64,000 nt of DNA from Misgurnus anguillicaudatus (lineage: Eukaryota > Chordata > Actinopteri > Cypriniformes > Cobitidae): positions 24,920,001 through 24,984,000 of the forward strand of contig NC_073348.2 of the NCBI RefSeq assembly GCF_027580225.2, written 5' to 3'. Positions 33,401 through 44,260 of this stretch are shown here, piece by piece. Each line of letters starts with the position of its first letter. The first letter of the stretch is position 1. The translations under genes and the position numbers were made by a program. A model generated the notes under the pieces. It worked only from the letters and a program-made list of their open reading frames with translations, had not been told where the DNA came from and did not search any database.

Positions 33401-34806
33401 TTTTATTTATGATATATGTGGAGATAAATAAAGCATTGCAAAACTGCTGATTTGATCCATTCAGATCCTGACCACCAGGCTAGAGATTTTAAACATCCTT
33501 AATCCACACTTACTAGTCTGTCAAATAATATCTAAAATATATTGTTTTGTAAAAAAAATGATGCTTTGTTCTATTGTTTATGCGGAAAAGTGTTCACAGA
33601 AAGTGTCAATCACATGAATGTTTCATATGCAGAGTCAGCAGCGCACTGCAACGGGTGCTTGAGGAATTCGCCGCACACATACGCAAACGCACTGCATACG
33701 GAGTATTTGTGAAACAGGAGTAAAATAAAAAAATGCATTTGATTAATTGATAACAAATTACGAAATCGACGAAATTCTTAACAATCAATTATCGATCGTC
33801 GATTAATTATGCCCATCCCTAGTTGGCAGTGAATTGCACGTTTTTACCAGGACTTCATTACTCAAATTTTGCAAAAGTTTATCATAATGTCTTTCTTGGT
33901 TGCAGGTCTTCGAGGGACATATCAAGGACTGACCGCTACACTTCTAAAACAGGGTAGCAACCAGGCAATTCGCTTTTATGTTATGAACTTGCTGCGCAAC
34001 TGGTACAAAGGTAAGGATGATACATCTTTGTCGTGTGTTCACCAATCACATTTATCCCAATATGAACAATATAAAATGGCCTAAATGGTTTAATATCACC
34101 ATGTCTTTATCTTTAGGCGATGACCCGAGCCGCGACATGCACCCGCTGGTTACAGCAATGTTCGGTGCGACAGCTGGGGCGGCTAGCGTTTTCGGAAACA
34201 CACCACTTGATGTGGTGAAGACCAGGATGCAGGTTAGCAGGAGTTAACAATAGATGTTTTATACAACTTTTGCATTATTTCTTTAAGTATCTTTCAAGTT
34301 CTCCACAAAATGAAAATGTCCTTATTTACTCAACTCCATGTTGATTGCCTAGTATATTATGATCTGTATTGGACATTGGCAGCCGTTTTTACTATGAACT
34401 GTTATATGGGTGCTGTGAAAACTCACAAAATGTGTCATTATGTTTCCTTTGGAAGAAAATCACATAGTACCAACATGGTAATGACAGAATTGAGTTTCAT
34501 TTTAAAAGCGTTTTTTTTCTTTGTATAATTCAGGGTTTGGAGGCCCATCGCTACAAGAGCACAATGGACTGCGCTTTTCAGATTCTGAAGAACGAAGGCC
34601 CACAGGCGTATGATTTACTTCCCGTTTTTACCCTTCTATTTGTACACGTTTAACATTTTCGTTCTTACCATTTCTCTCTCTCACATTCCAGGTTGTACAA
34701 AGGCACGGTCCCGCGACTGGGTCGGGTGTGTCTAGACGTGGCCATAGTCTTCGTTCTCTACGAAGAGGTGGTAAAGCTCCTAAACAATGTCTGGAGAACA
34801 GACTGA
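27440..34806 (+). CDS. slc25a1: Mitochondrial tricarboxylate (citrate) carrier
   Basis: SLC25A1 exchanges mitochondrial citrate for cytosolic malate across the inner membrane, feeding acetyl-CoA to lipid synthesis. There are eight coding exons: 27440-27680, 28149-28256, 28487-28725, 28822-28906, 33906-34010, 34117-34232, 34534-34607 and 34692-34806. Phases match throughout and give 360 residues. The three carrier signatures are intact: PTEYVK (94-99), PMETVK (191-196) and PLDVVK (289-294). Identity to mammalian SLC25A1 is evident from [36 protein letters not shown] and [14 protein letters not shown]. The human protein has 311 residues; the excess here is an N-terminal extension of about 50 residues upstream of the LAAAA...[11 protein letters not shown] segment. 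This may be a cleavable presequence. Intron 4 (5 kb) is packed with transposons. The exon 3 donor is weak (GTTGGA). The a/b paralogue cannot be told. Confidence 0.96.
29569..30610. mobile_element. TTAA element family G (host of a nested insertion)
   Basis: The left end AGGGGGTCGCACACCGGCCG pairs with the right end CGGCCGGTGTGCGATCCCCT. The inner arms (CCAGCTCAGCGGC with GCTGAGCTG) also pair. TTAA lies at 29565-29568 and 30611-30614. It sits in slc25a1 intron 4. Confidence 0.85.
29850..30529. mobile_element. Nested Harbinger-like MITE with TTA duplication
   Basis: The ends GGGCGTTTTCACATTAGCAC and its inverted partner (GGGCAGTTTCACATTTGG on the minus strand) are flanked by TTA at 29847-29849 and 30530-30532. 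A 3-bp TWA duplication is typical of PIF/Harbinger elements. The interior repeats GGTGCGCACCCG-type words. It splits element G into two parts. Confidence 0.75.
30935..31485. mobile_element. Dispersed repeat family R, copy 1 (empty site)
   Basis: It shares long stretches with 39236-40092: GGGGCAACCTTCC, TTTACAGCCTGGTACAAAAA, CACTTGAGTGAC and AAACCTATGGGTGAC. This copy lacks the family B element that interrupts the other copy. The full ends are not resolved. Confidence 0.6.
31836..33821. mobile_element. hAT-type non-autonomous element with 8-bp TSD
   Basis: The ends TAGGGATGGGCAT and ATGCCCATCCCTA are inverted repeats, extended by GATTAA/TTAATT and ATCGATC-rich subterminal motifs. It is flanked by a perfect 8-bp direct repeat GTTGGCAG at 31828-31835 and 33822-33829, the hAT signature. 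At 1986 bp it has no transposase frame. Two internal direct repeats (GTGTGCATCTTTGAATAACT at about 32857 and 33198) show internal duplication. It lies in slc25a1 intron 4, ending about 80 bp before the exon 5 acceptor. Confidence 0.9.
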
Positions 34807-35131
34807 ACACAAACTAGAGCAATGACTGAGACTGACTATCCAAACACAGTTGGCCATGTCAATCAACTTATAAACGTCCAGACTACAACTGTGACCTGTG
34901 GCACAGATGAACGGATTAAACTAGCCATCTGTGTCTGTATAGTTTAGAAGATGAAAAGTATGATGGGCAGCAAGCTGTAGCTTATTTATTGTGATGCACA
35001 AAACCATTTTTGGTGAGTATAAGGACGAAAGCGTGTTATTAATTTGCACTTTTAGAATATAATCTAAGTGTCTTCTCATCACCATGCTTTTATAAAGATC
35101 GTCCTGGTGGGACGATCAGCTTACGTGGCAC

Positions 35132-35639
35132 AATAAACCTAGTAGCACAGCACAGTGAAATGTACACAGAAATATCAATGTGATGCACATTTTATTTTGT
35201 CTTAGTTTACATGTAAAGCGCTCCGGGTTACACATTATTGCAGAAAAAGGTGTAAATGTTTTTTGTTTTTTTAAGTGAATTTTCACATACAGCTCAAATG
35301 TGGTTAACTTGCATGCGCGGGCGTCATTGTGACAAGCAGATCATTATCACTCAGTCACGCCAATGTGAGGACTATGGTGGTTTTGCTCTATATTGCTGTG
35401 TGATCTTGCAATGTAACTCTCAAGCTGTTTGTGTTTTTTATTCAAGATGTGAATGGCAGCTGTTTTTATTTGTTTTTACTGAGCTATGTTGTCAATCCAT
35501 GTGTCGGCAAAGGTTGCCAGATGTACCAAAGCTACTTGTACTAACAATGCTACTGTTGTGCTTATGTCGGAGATGCTTACCTGAGGCTTTTTCAAAACAA
35601 TGCTCAAATAGATTGTGAAAAACTTCACAACTCAATAAA
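35132..35639 (+). terminator. slc25a1: slc25a1 polyadenylation signals
   Basis: AATAAA hexamers lie at 35132-35137 and 35634-35639, giving 3' UTRs of about 350 and 850 bp. A family A element begins shortly after the second. Confidence 0.55.
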
Positions 35640-35694
35640 CTGAATAGGTTACATTCACTGTGATTCTGTTTAGTGGCCAATAAGAACTTTTTAA

Positions 35695-36713
35695 AGGGAT
35701 AGTTCACAAAAAAAAGCTAATTCTGTCATCATTTACTCACCCCAGGGTTCCCACACTTTAGTTAACTTCAAATTCAAGGACCTTTCAATGACTTTCCAGG
35801 TTCAATACCCTCAAATTCAAGGACTTAATGTGGGGACACATTTCAAGTGAGAGCAACATAGTGTTACTTTTAAAGATACATTGTTACAGTTCCCTTTCGA
35901 GGGAACTCGCGCTGCGTCACTGCGGTGACACTTTGGGGACGCCTCCAGGGGTAAGTGCGTCTAAATGTGTGTATCAAATTCAACCAATGGTGAGGCTTAA
36001 CAACAAAGACAGGGTGACGTGGGAGCCAGGAAGTATATCGCTATCTGAAATATTGCCAAAGACGGCATTACAGGGACGCAGCGTCTCGTTCCCTTCTCAG
36101 GGAACAACAGTTACATTCATAACCCAAGTTTTTTTCATGTGTCAAACACAACTATGCAAAAAAACATTTTGGTATGAATCAACATTCGCATACAGAAGAT
36201 ATAAGCATTTAAAGTGAACAGTTTAGTACGTGTGCTTAAAAAGTCTAGAATTTTAATATTATCATCCTACACTACACAGGGAATACATTCCTGTGGATTT
36301 TGGATTTTTTTCCAGTAAAAGTCTTGCATAAAATAGATTCAAGCACTTTCAATGACCTGTATCTATGTATGTATATTTTCAAAAACTTCCCAGGGCCTTG
36401 AATTTTCCCCACAGATTCACAAACTTTCAAGGATTTCAATGACCTGTGACAACCCTTATATATATATATATTTTTAAAATGTGTATGAGTTTTTTTAAAA
36501 CAATAGATATTTTGATAATTTATGGTAACCACACTGTTGATGGTGCTCACTGTAAAAAAAACAAATACCATGGAAGTCAATGGGGACCATCTACTGTGTG
36601 CTTACCATAATTTTTTTAAATATCTTTTTTGTGAAACTCATACAGGTTTAAAAAACACGAGGGTAAGTAAATATTGACAGAATTTTCATTTCTTGGGGAA
36701 ACTATCCCTTTGG
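35695..36713. mobile_element. TTAA element family A, copy 2, interrupted
   Basis: It begins after TTAA (35691-35694) with AGGGATAGTTCACAAA and TCTGTCATCATTTACTCACC, then is broken. The other half resumes at about 36540 (CATGGAAGTCAATGGGGACC) and finishes with GACAGAATTTTCATTTC and AACTATCCCTTT near 36713. Confidence 0.75.
35743..36457. mobile_element. CAGGGTTCCCAC-type element inserted in family A
   Basis: It starts CAGGGTTCCCACACTT inside the left arm of the family A element and runs in inverted orientation relative to 4706-5676, with the same interior. The right end (GACAACCCTTA) is decayed. It lacks the element nested in the 4706 copy. A short further fragment of this left end lies at about 40241-40262. 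Confidence 0.7.
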
Positions 36714-37297
36714 GTGAGCATCATAATGCCCAAACAACACGCGGCTAAATGTGTTGTGCATTAACAACTGTGTCTAATTCAAGATAAGAAACCCACACAC
36801 AAACAAGACCTGTATCCCATCACATTTCTTTTACTGCTCGTAATGAGAAAACATCTCTGTTGACGTAGCGTGGTCCGCTGTGACGCTGCTGGTTATCTCT
36901 CTTTGCTGGAACAGACCCAGTTAATGCCGCCTGTATCGCGGCATTAGGGATTAAGTTAATTACAAATAAGGTGTGTGTAGGAAAGATTACATAGATTAAA
37001 CCAGGCCATCTTGGCTGCAGATTCCACGGGGCAATCGCTCACGAGCAGCGTGACGCCATATTTCATCAGGCCAGAAAAGGTGCCGTATAATCTTATTTTT
37101 GCCATCTAGTTGACGACAACATCAGAGAGTGCTATGTTTGTCAGCAATAGTAAAGCTGCCTGTTTGTTGAGTGATTAAGTCGATGTTTCTTGCGTTGACG
37201 CTGCTGTCTGTTGTCCTGTGTGGTGGACCATCAGTGGTTGCATCGAGGCACCTGATTGGCCGTTGCGTGCAGAGCAAGAGAGCTCTGGTTTCTGTGG
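36714..37297. other. Intergenic between convergent slc25a1 and nle1
   Basis: No repeat or exon is recognised. The segment around 36880-37090 (GGCATTAGGGATTAAGTTAATTACAAATAAGG) has even composition and homeodomain-type sites. It could be nle1 3' UTR or conserved non-coding DNA. No clear minus-strand AATAAA was seen. Confidence 0.4.
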
Positions 37298-40200
37298 CTA
37301 CCGCCTCCATCTAAAGGGAAAAACAAGATAATGTGCCAGGTGTTTCTACATGGTGTTGTGATGATGAATAATGCTGTGCATGTGCAGAGCCGATATAAAC
37401 AATCTGTTTACATAAATACACTGATGTAGGCCTAACTTACATTCTTAAACACTTGTCCTTCCCACCGCTGGCCACCCTCTGCCCGTCAGTACTCCAATCG
37501 ACGGCAAAAACCTGAACAATAAAACAGTTTAGGCTTTATAGGAAATTGTTAATGTGTTGCAATATTGTTGATAATGCATTGCTTCCTGGCAAAACATTTA
37601 TATTTATGCATTTGGCAGACACCTTTATTCAAAGTGACTCAAAGTAGACATTCATTGTTTGTAGCAAAAATTGCAAAGGGTGAGTTGAGGAATTATATTT
37701 AATATATAAATGGAATTTGCTAAACTTTTTTAATTATTATTTTATATAAGATTTAAAGGAATATTCCATTTTCTTAAAAGAAAAATCCAGATAATTTACT
37801 CACCTACCATGTCATCCAAAATGTTGATGTCTTTCTTTGTTCAGTCGAGAAGAAATTATGTTTTTTGAGGAAAATATTGCAGGATTTTTCTAATTTTAAT
37901 GGACTTTAATGGACACTCAACAACAGTTTTTGTCAGAGTTTAAAGGACTATAAACGATCCCAAACGAGGCATAAGGGTCTTATCTAGCAAAACGATTGTC
38001 ATTTTTGACAATAAAAATAACAAATATACACTTTTAAAGCACAATTTCTCGTCTAGATCCGGTCGTGTGGGCCAGCGTAACCCCACGCAATACATCATGA
38101 CGTCAAGAGGTCACAGAGGACAAACGCGAAACTCCGCCCCAGTGTTTACAAGTGTGTTGAAAGAGGACGTTCCTACGTTGTTGTATGTCAACTGATACTA
38201 ATTAATGTCTTTGTGTCAGTTTATTGTTTACAATGGTCCGCAAATGTGCGTTTTATATATTTAACACGTGACCTCCCTACGTCACTACGCATTAACGTTA
38301 GGTCATGCTGGACCGCACCTAGACGAAAAGTTGTGGTTTAAAAGAGCATTTTTTTTATTTTTCTTGTCAAAAATGACAATCGTTTCGCTAGATAAGACCC
38401 CTATGCCTCGTTTGGGATCGTTTATAGTCCTTTGAAACTAAGTTGAAAAAAACTGTTATGTGTTGAGTTAAGTGTTAATTGTTGGTGTCTATTAAAGTCC
38501 ATTAAAATGACAAAAATCCTGGAATGTTTTCCTCAAAAAACATAATTTCTTCTCGACTGAACAAAGAAAGACATCAACATTTTGGAAGACATGGTGGTGA
38601 GTAAATTATCTGGATCTTTCAAGAAAATGGAATATTCCTTTAAATAATTGTTAGATTAATATACCATTGCAATAAATATAACTGGAATTAATAAAATAAT
38701 TAATCCTTTAAATTAAATTGAATAAAATTTTATTTTACATTTAAATAAAGATAAATGAACACATTTAAAAAATATAAATTTAAAAAAAGGTTATTTAATA
38801 CCACTACAGTACTGACACACAACATATGCAGATTTGCTAAATACTGCACTCCAAGCTCCAATGAAATGCATTGATTGTTTACCTCATCAGCATGGCCCGG
38901 CAGATCTACGGTCAGTTTGGCTGTCTTGACGTCCCACACCTTCAGAGTGCTGTCACTACTACCACTCACCAGCAGACGGCTGTCGGCCGACCACGCCACC
39001 TGATACACCGGCCCCACATGACCCCGTAATGATGTCAGGTACCTACACAACATTGGCAAAGACAAATAAATGAGCATCTGAAAATAGTTTTATACACCTA
39101 CTCTTCTAAAGAAAATGCAATGACATGCATGTTAGTACATGAATGCTAGTTTCATCTGTAATAAAATGGCCATTGCAATGAAATAAATGTTGATGTCACG
39201 TGAGTGCCCCCTAGTGCTTGCTGCTGGAAATACAGCATGAGGTGCAACCTTCCAGTATCTCTGGTGAAGCCAACACAGAACAGAAGTGACTTAAACTGGA
39301 TTTCATTGACTTTTCCCCTCGAGAATTGACCGGCCCATGTTAAAATGCACAACTTCACAGCAGAAATAAATGTTTACAGCCTGGTACAAAAAGAGATTTT
39401 TGTTTATATAGCAAGTGTTGCCCTTCATGGCACTTCATGTGAACTTTTTGGGTAACTCATCAGTTTAATTTATATTAAAGAGGACATTTTCAACTTTTTT
39501 AAGATGTAAAATAAATCTTTGGTATCCCCAGAGTACGTATGTGAAGTTTTAGCTAAAAACATCATATAGATAATTTATTATAGCATGATAAAATTGCCAC
39601 TTTGTAGGTGTGAGCAAAAATGTGCTGTTTTGGATGTCTCCTTTTAAATGCAAATGGGCTGCTAATCTCTGCAATAAATCGTTGGACAGTTGGTAAGGGG
39701 GCGGTGTAGTCCCCTTCTGGCATCACAGGGGAGCCGAATTTCAATGACCTATTTTTTCACATGCTTGCATAGAATGATTTACCAAAACTTAGTTTCTGGG
39801 TTGATCTTTTTCACATTTTCTAGGTTGATAGAAGCACTGGGGACCAAATTATAGCACTCAAGCATGGAAAAAGTCAGATTTTCATGATATGTCCACTTTA
39901 CGTCCTAAAATTCTGTATAAATAAGGGCGAGGCTACTTGAGTGACAGGTGCTGTCACTAACGTTGAGCTAGGCGGGCGTGATTTTAGCAACCAGGCACCT
40001 CAAGCTCCACCCACATTCTGATTTTTTATTCATTCGAAGATGAGGACATGCTTTTTAGAAACCTATGGGTGACGTCACGAACACTACATCCATGCTACAT
40101 GCATTCTATTGTTAATATCTAGTATATAGACTTCTAGAACTTTATATCTAAAAAAATCATATTATTTCCAGATATTTCATTCATTTATCAGACACACTGC

Positions 40201-40874
40201 ATTATAGGTTATAGTACAAAACACAATGTGCTTTATTACTAGGGTTCCCACACTTGACCAAGTTAAGACAAATAAATAAATTCACATGCGTGCCCTTTTA
40301 TCATTTTCATTGTATGAATGAAATAAGTTTTATTGGATTATCAAAATACCAGTGGCTACTATGCACAGTATAAGTACTACATACTGCAGAAATAGTAGAA
40401 ATAGATTGGCTATTTCAAAGGTAAACAAACAATGACCAAATGTGTCCTTACTTGCCAGTCTTTCCATCCCAGATCTTGATAGACTTATCGAAGGACGCGC
40501 TGGCAATGAGCCGTGTGTCTGGAGAGAAAAGCACTTCATTGACAAGAGCTTGGTGACCCGTCATACGGGCCACTGGCTTCTTTTCCTCTGCTGGGTTCCA
40601 TAAAAACATTGTGAAGTCATCCGAACCAGACACTAGCCTTTCGTGACCTTCACCCTTTAGACAAAGACAACAGAGCTCACATGTTGGTATTCAAGACCTT
40701 GGTCCATATACTGTATACGGGTTAGAAACGGGTCACACTCACTCTGACGTCGTTGTATCGTTTCAAAGCTTTCTCCTTGATCTCTCCAACTGCGGAAAAC
40801 AGATACAATCACGTACATTTACATGAACATATAAATCAAATCCAGTGTTGCTGAAACAGTTGTGTAAAGTGTGT

Positions 40875-40910
<36 letters not shown>

Positions 40911-43748
40911 GTGAGCCAGTAAGATCCTTAGGGTTTATGGTGGCGGTGGCTGGTTCAAACGCTCCTGTGCGCAAAACATAGTCTGTACTGAGGGCCAACG
41001 TGTTCACCCAGTGAGCATGACCCTGCAGTGTCCGACACTGAACACCCTAAAGTATGGACAGAGGCATGTATTCATTGGTTGAGAAGCCTTTTACATAAAA
41101 AATTATAAATTATGAGAGGGTAAAGGCTAAATATGACATACTAAACCTTAATTTATGATGCCTTAATTTAAAAACATCTTGCTCTGACGTATCTTAACAT
41201 ATATTAGTATCTTTGTTTTGTCTCAATACGCACACCTATAATGTTTTTTTGTATGGTATATTTGTAAAAACTACTCAAATGCAATAATATAACTAAGACC
41301 TAGTCCTGAATTAATCTAAATCTGTCCGGGAAACCGCCCCTTAGTGTATTTTATACATCATTTATGAACAATGAACTTATGTTATGTATGTGACATAATA
41401 TGTTGCATATACCGCAATATATGTATCATTTTCACATATTATGAAAAGAACCCGTTTTAATTTCTTACATCTTTGGCTCGCCACACTTTAATAGTTCTGT
41501 CCTGAGATGAGGTGTACAGGAGTCCATCACCACCCCACTTCACACACGTCACCGAATGCGTGTGACCCGTAAGGATCTTGTCACATCGGCCCAAAACTGT
41601 GTCCCATATCCGAATAGAGCAGTCTTTAGAGGAACTAGCCAAATATCGGCATTCTGGGTTCCTGTAATGGAATGAAAATGTTAATAATTAACTACAACGT
41701 GATTACATCATTGCTACATGTTCACTTACAACTGAGCTGTTATTTGCCATAATTCATATTGGGATTTTTCAACACTCACAGGTGCAGTGGTTCCCAGCAC
41801 AGCCAGGTGATCCACTTGGTGTGTCCCATCAAAGTCTTTCCTATTTGGTTTCCTGTGATTGGATCCCATAGGAAGATCTGCAAAGGTACCAATATTTAGA
41901 ACTTATTGCTTAAAGGGGACATCCGACATATCATAAAAATCTGACTTTTTTCATGTTTAAGTGCTATAATTGGGTCCCCAGTGCTTTTATCAACCTACAA
42001 AATGTGAAAAAGAACAACCCAGTAACTTATTTTTGTGAAAAAATAGGTCATTGAAATTTGGCTCCCCTTGTGATGTCAAAAGGAGATAATACTGCCCCTT
42101 AATCCGCACTATCCAACCACAGCACAGCCATTTAGTGCAGAGATAAGTTAATTTGCATTTTAAAGGACACACCCTAAACGGCACATTTTTGCTCACACCT
42201 ACAAAGAGGCAATTTTAAAATGTTATAATAAATTATCTATTCTAGATGGTACTCTGGGGACACCAAAGATTTATTTTAAAAGTCTTGTGAAATGTCCCCT
42301 TCAAGAGGCTTATGACATACTGGAATGCCAACAAAGACAACAAAAGAACCTCACCTGACTGTTTTTGCACCCCGATGCTAACTTCTTGCCATCTGGAGAC
42401 CAAGCGATGGATAAAACCCAGTGCGTGTGGCCTTGTAAGATATGACATACAGAAAGTCATGTGCATGATTCAAAATACAGGTGTACTGCATTTCATAACA
42501 TTTCAGAGATAAACCGACCTCTCGCTGTGTAATGTGGAGTTTCTGTAGTCAAATCCCAAAACCTCACTGTTGTGTCTCCAGATCCACTCGCCAGATATCT
42601 GAGTAACACAAAAATACTTTGTGGATGCATACACCCTGATGATTGTGTAGCTTAAAGGCGGGGTGCATGATCTCTGAAAGCCAATGTTGATATTTGGAAT
42701 CACCTAAACAAACACGCCCCTTACCCCAATAGAATCTGGACCTTCTTTTGATAGACCCGCCCCATACATACGCAACCCAGGCTAAGATGTTGGTTAGTAG
42801 ACACGCCCCTTACTGCTGATTGGCTACAAGTGTGTACTCGGCCCGACTCCCTTTTCCAAAGTGTTTTTCAAAAATCATGCACCCCGCCTTTAACTGGCAG
42901 AACATTGTGATAGCAGTGCAAAGCAGTGTAAGCTGCATTTGGATAAAAGCGTCTGCCATATGCATGCATAATGTAATTTCTATACCTCTATATGTAAAAT
43001 AACATTGCATCAAATAATCGACTCACTTTCCCGTAGGGCTAAAAGCCACAGAGATGACTGCTTCTGTGTGGCCCTCCAAAGAGCTGGTACACCGAGCCAC
43101 GGCTCGAACCCGAAACACAGCTTGTGGCTGGTACACTACGGGAAGCACCTGCTCGGTCTCCAGACCCAGAGTCTGTACGCAGGTACCCAGAGACGACACC
43201 ACCTCTGCATCTTTCACGAAGAACAGGAACGGCACAGGCTCCTCCTTTGGTCAGACAAAAATATGGCAGCTGATGGTTCATAATGGTGTAATGAAAATTT
43301 TTATTGTTTTTATGCTGTTTTTTTAATAAAATATTTTTAAAGGTGTTTTCGACGGGCGCATTGATCTTGGTAGATATTCTTAATAGTTTTCGTATGCAAA
43401 GTGCTTATAGTTCAGGAGGAGATGAAGGCTTTTACATTAAAAAAACTACTGTAGCATACTTTAGTATTTACTCGATTCTACTACACTTACATTAATTACT
43501 GTAGTATCTAGGTATTGTACTACATTTATAGTGCATACTAAAGTATACCACCATATTTCTTTCAAAAATGACTGTCAGACGGTTGAACTACATTTAACAC
43601 CTAACGTTACCTTCTGTAAAAGTGCATTGCAGACCAGCTGTAGTTTATCGGGGGTGATGTCCAGCGGTACATCGAAGGGGGAACCCAGCACCTCACCCCC
43701 CTCATCCTGAAGCTGAATCAACACACGCTCCACATCATCGCCCATCAT
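37298..43748 (-). CDS. nle1: Notchless homolog 1, WD40 ribosome-assembly factor
   Basis: NLE1 (yeast Rsa4) binds pre-60S particles in the nucleolus/nucleus. It is pulled off by the AAA ATPase MDN1 through its N-terminal NLE/UBL domain. There are twelve coding exons, in transcript order 43748-43611, 43244-43027, 42598-42519, 42431-42355, 41877-41780, 41661-41469, 41046-40911, 40789-40743, 40654-40452, 39042-38883, 37511-37441 and 37310-37298. All phases agree, giving 477 residues (human 485). Residues about 6-70 form the NLE domain ([20 protein letters not shown]). WD repeats follow, for example [35 protein letters not shown] and [15 protein letters not shown], ending [13 protein letters not shown] noncoding 5' exon ends with a GT donor left of 44128. 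The exon-1 frame would hit a stop, so the ATG-ATG in exon 2 is the start. The last coding exon is only 13 nt. Confidence 0.96.
37757..38639. mobile_element. TTAA element family C, copy 1 (long palindrome)
   Basis: It is 883 bp. The ends AGGAATATTCCATTTTCTT and AAGAAAATGGAATATTCCT are inverted, and the arms pair for about 180 bp (AAATCCAGATAATTTACTCA, GTTCAGTCGAGAAGAAATTA) with further pairing inward (GGGTCTTATCTAGC). TTAA lies at 37753-37756 and 38640-38643. It is in the penultimate nle1 coding intron region. Confidence 0.9.
39236..40092. mobile_element. Dispersed repeat family R, copy 2, interrupted
   Basis: It is a paralogue of 30935-31485, split by the family B element at 39479-39897. Words such as TTTACAGCCTGGTACAAAAA lie left of the break and AAACCTATGGGTGACGTCAC to its right. 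Confidence 0.6.
39479..39897 (-). mobile_element. TTAA element family B, copy 3
   Basis: It is inserted at TTAA (39475-39478). The right duplicate has decayed to TTTA at 39897-39900. The copy of family R at 30935 gives the empty site. Confidence 0.85.
40877..40907. repeat. CA microsatellite at an nle1 donor site
   Basis: About fifteen AC units end 3 bp before the exon boundary at 40911. In the nle1 sense strand the intron begins GTATG followed by (TG)n. Confidence 0.9.
41914..42300 (+). mobile_element. TTAA element family B, copy 4
   Basis: It starts after TTAA (41910-41913) with AGGGGACATCCGACATATC and ends GTGAAATGTCCCCT followed by a decayed TTCAA. It lies in an nle1 intron between the exons at 41780-41877 and 42355-42431. 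Confidence 0.85.
42656..42889. mobile_element. TTAA element family F
   Basis: The ends AGGCGGGGTGCATGATCTCT and its partner AAAATCATGCACCCCGCCT are inverted. TTAA lies at 42652-42655 and 42890-42893. At 234 bp it contains paired ACACGCCCCTTAC words. Confidence 0.9.
42894..42985 (+). mobile_element. SINE 3' tail
   Basis: TGCATTTGGATAAAAGCGTC followed by TGCCATATGCATGCATAATG is the cyprinid SINE tail, directly abutting element F. Confidence 0.6.
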
Positions 43749-44127
43749 TCCCTTTAAACAATATACACATGAAAAAATACTGAATTATAGAAATTTAGAC
43801 AATTGTAGCATGCCATTGTATGTGATATATAGTATTAGACAGTGTAGCATACTATAGTGAAATAATAAACTGTAAGAAACACGATAATAATACCTTAATA
43901 TTTACTATGGTAAGGTTCAAAACACAATAATATCTAGGAATTACAGTTTACTAAAGTAAACACTGAAGTACTAAACTAACGTTTCTATTTTTCATGGCAC
44001 AAACATATCACAATAGTTTAAAAACACGCGAGAAACATAATTATTATTTCTTAGAGTGAAATTAAATGCAATAATAAACAGTAAAATCATATGACAACAA
44101 AACGAGTGCATAACAAAAATGACATAC

Positions 44128-44200
44128 CTATCTCTGCCGAAAACCACGCGTGTGCTGTACACTTGGCGCATAAAATGTGCGTATGCGTGACGCAATAACT
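44128..44200 (-). other. nle1: nle1 noncoding first exon (approximate 5' end)
   Basis: A GTATGT donor lies just left of 44128, and exon 2 starts after an AG at 43752-43753. The exon carries an ATG at 44195 in a frame that reaches a stop across the junction. That ATG is therefore an upstream ORF or lies 5' of the real start. The 5' boundary is inferred. Confidence 0.5.
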
Positions 44201-44260
44201 ACGCGACGCTAATGTGACTTCACATCAGAAGTCAGGAAAAGAGGCTCAGCCGACATCAGC
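44145..44260. promoter_or_regulatory. nle1-ltn1 bidirectional promoter
   Basis: The ltn1 ATG (44261) and the nle1 5' exon are at most about 130 bp apart on opposite strands. The gap is CpG-rich, lacks a TATA box and holds an NRF1-like TGCGTATGCGTG overlapping TGACGCAAT, a CRE-C/EBP hybrid type site. Shared use is inferred from spacing. Confidence 0.65.

Noticed and set aside
35256..35618. Open frame of 120 codons after slc25a1
   Set aside because: It falls in the 3' UTR between two polyadenylation signals, has no start context or family, and is Cys/Leu-rich by chance.
43992..44195. Minus-strand open frame starting at the nle1 5' exon
   Set aside because: The first exon frame meets a stop directly after splicing to exon 2, and the conserved NLE domain starts at the exon 2 ATG.
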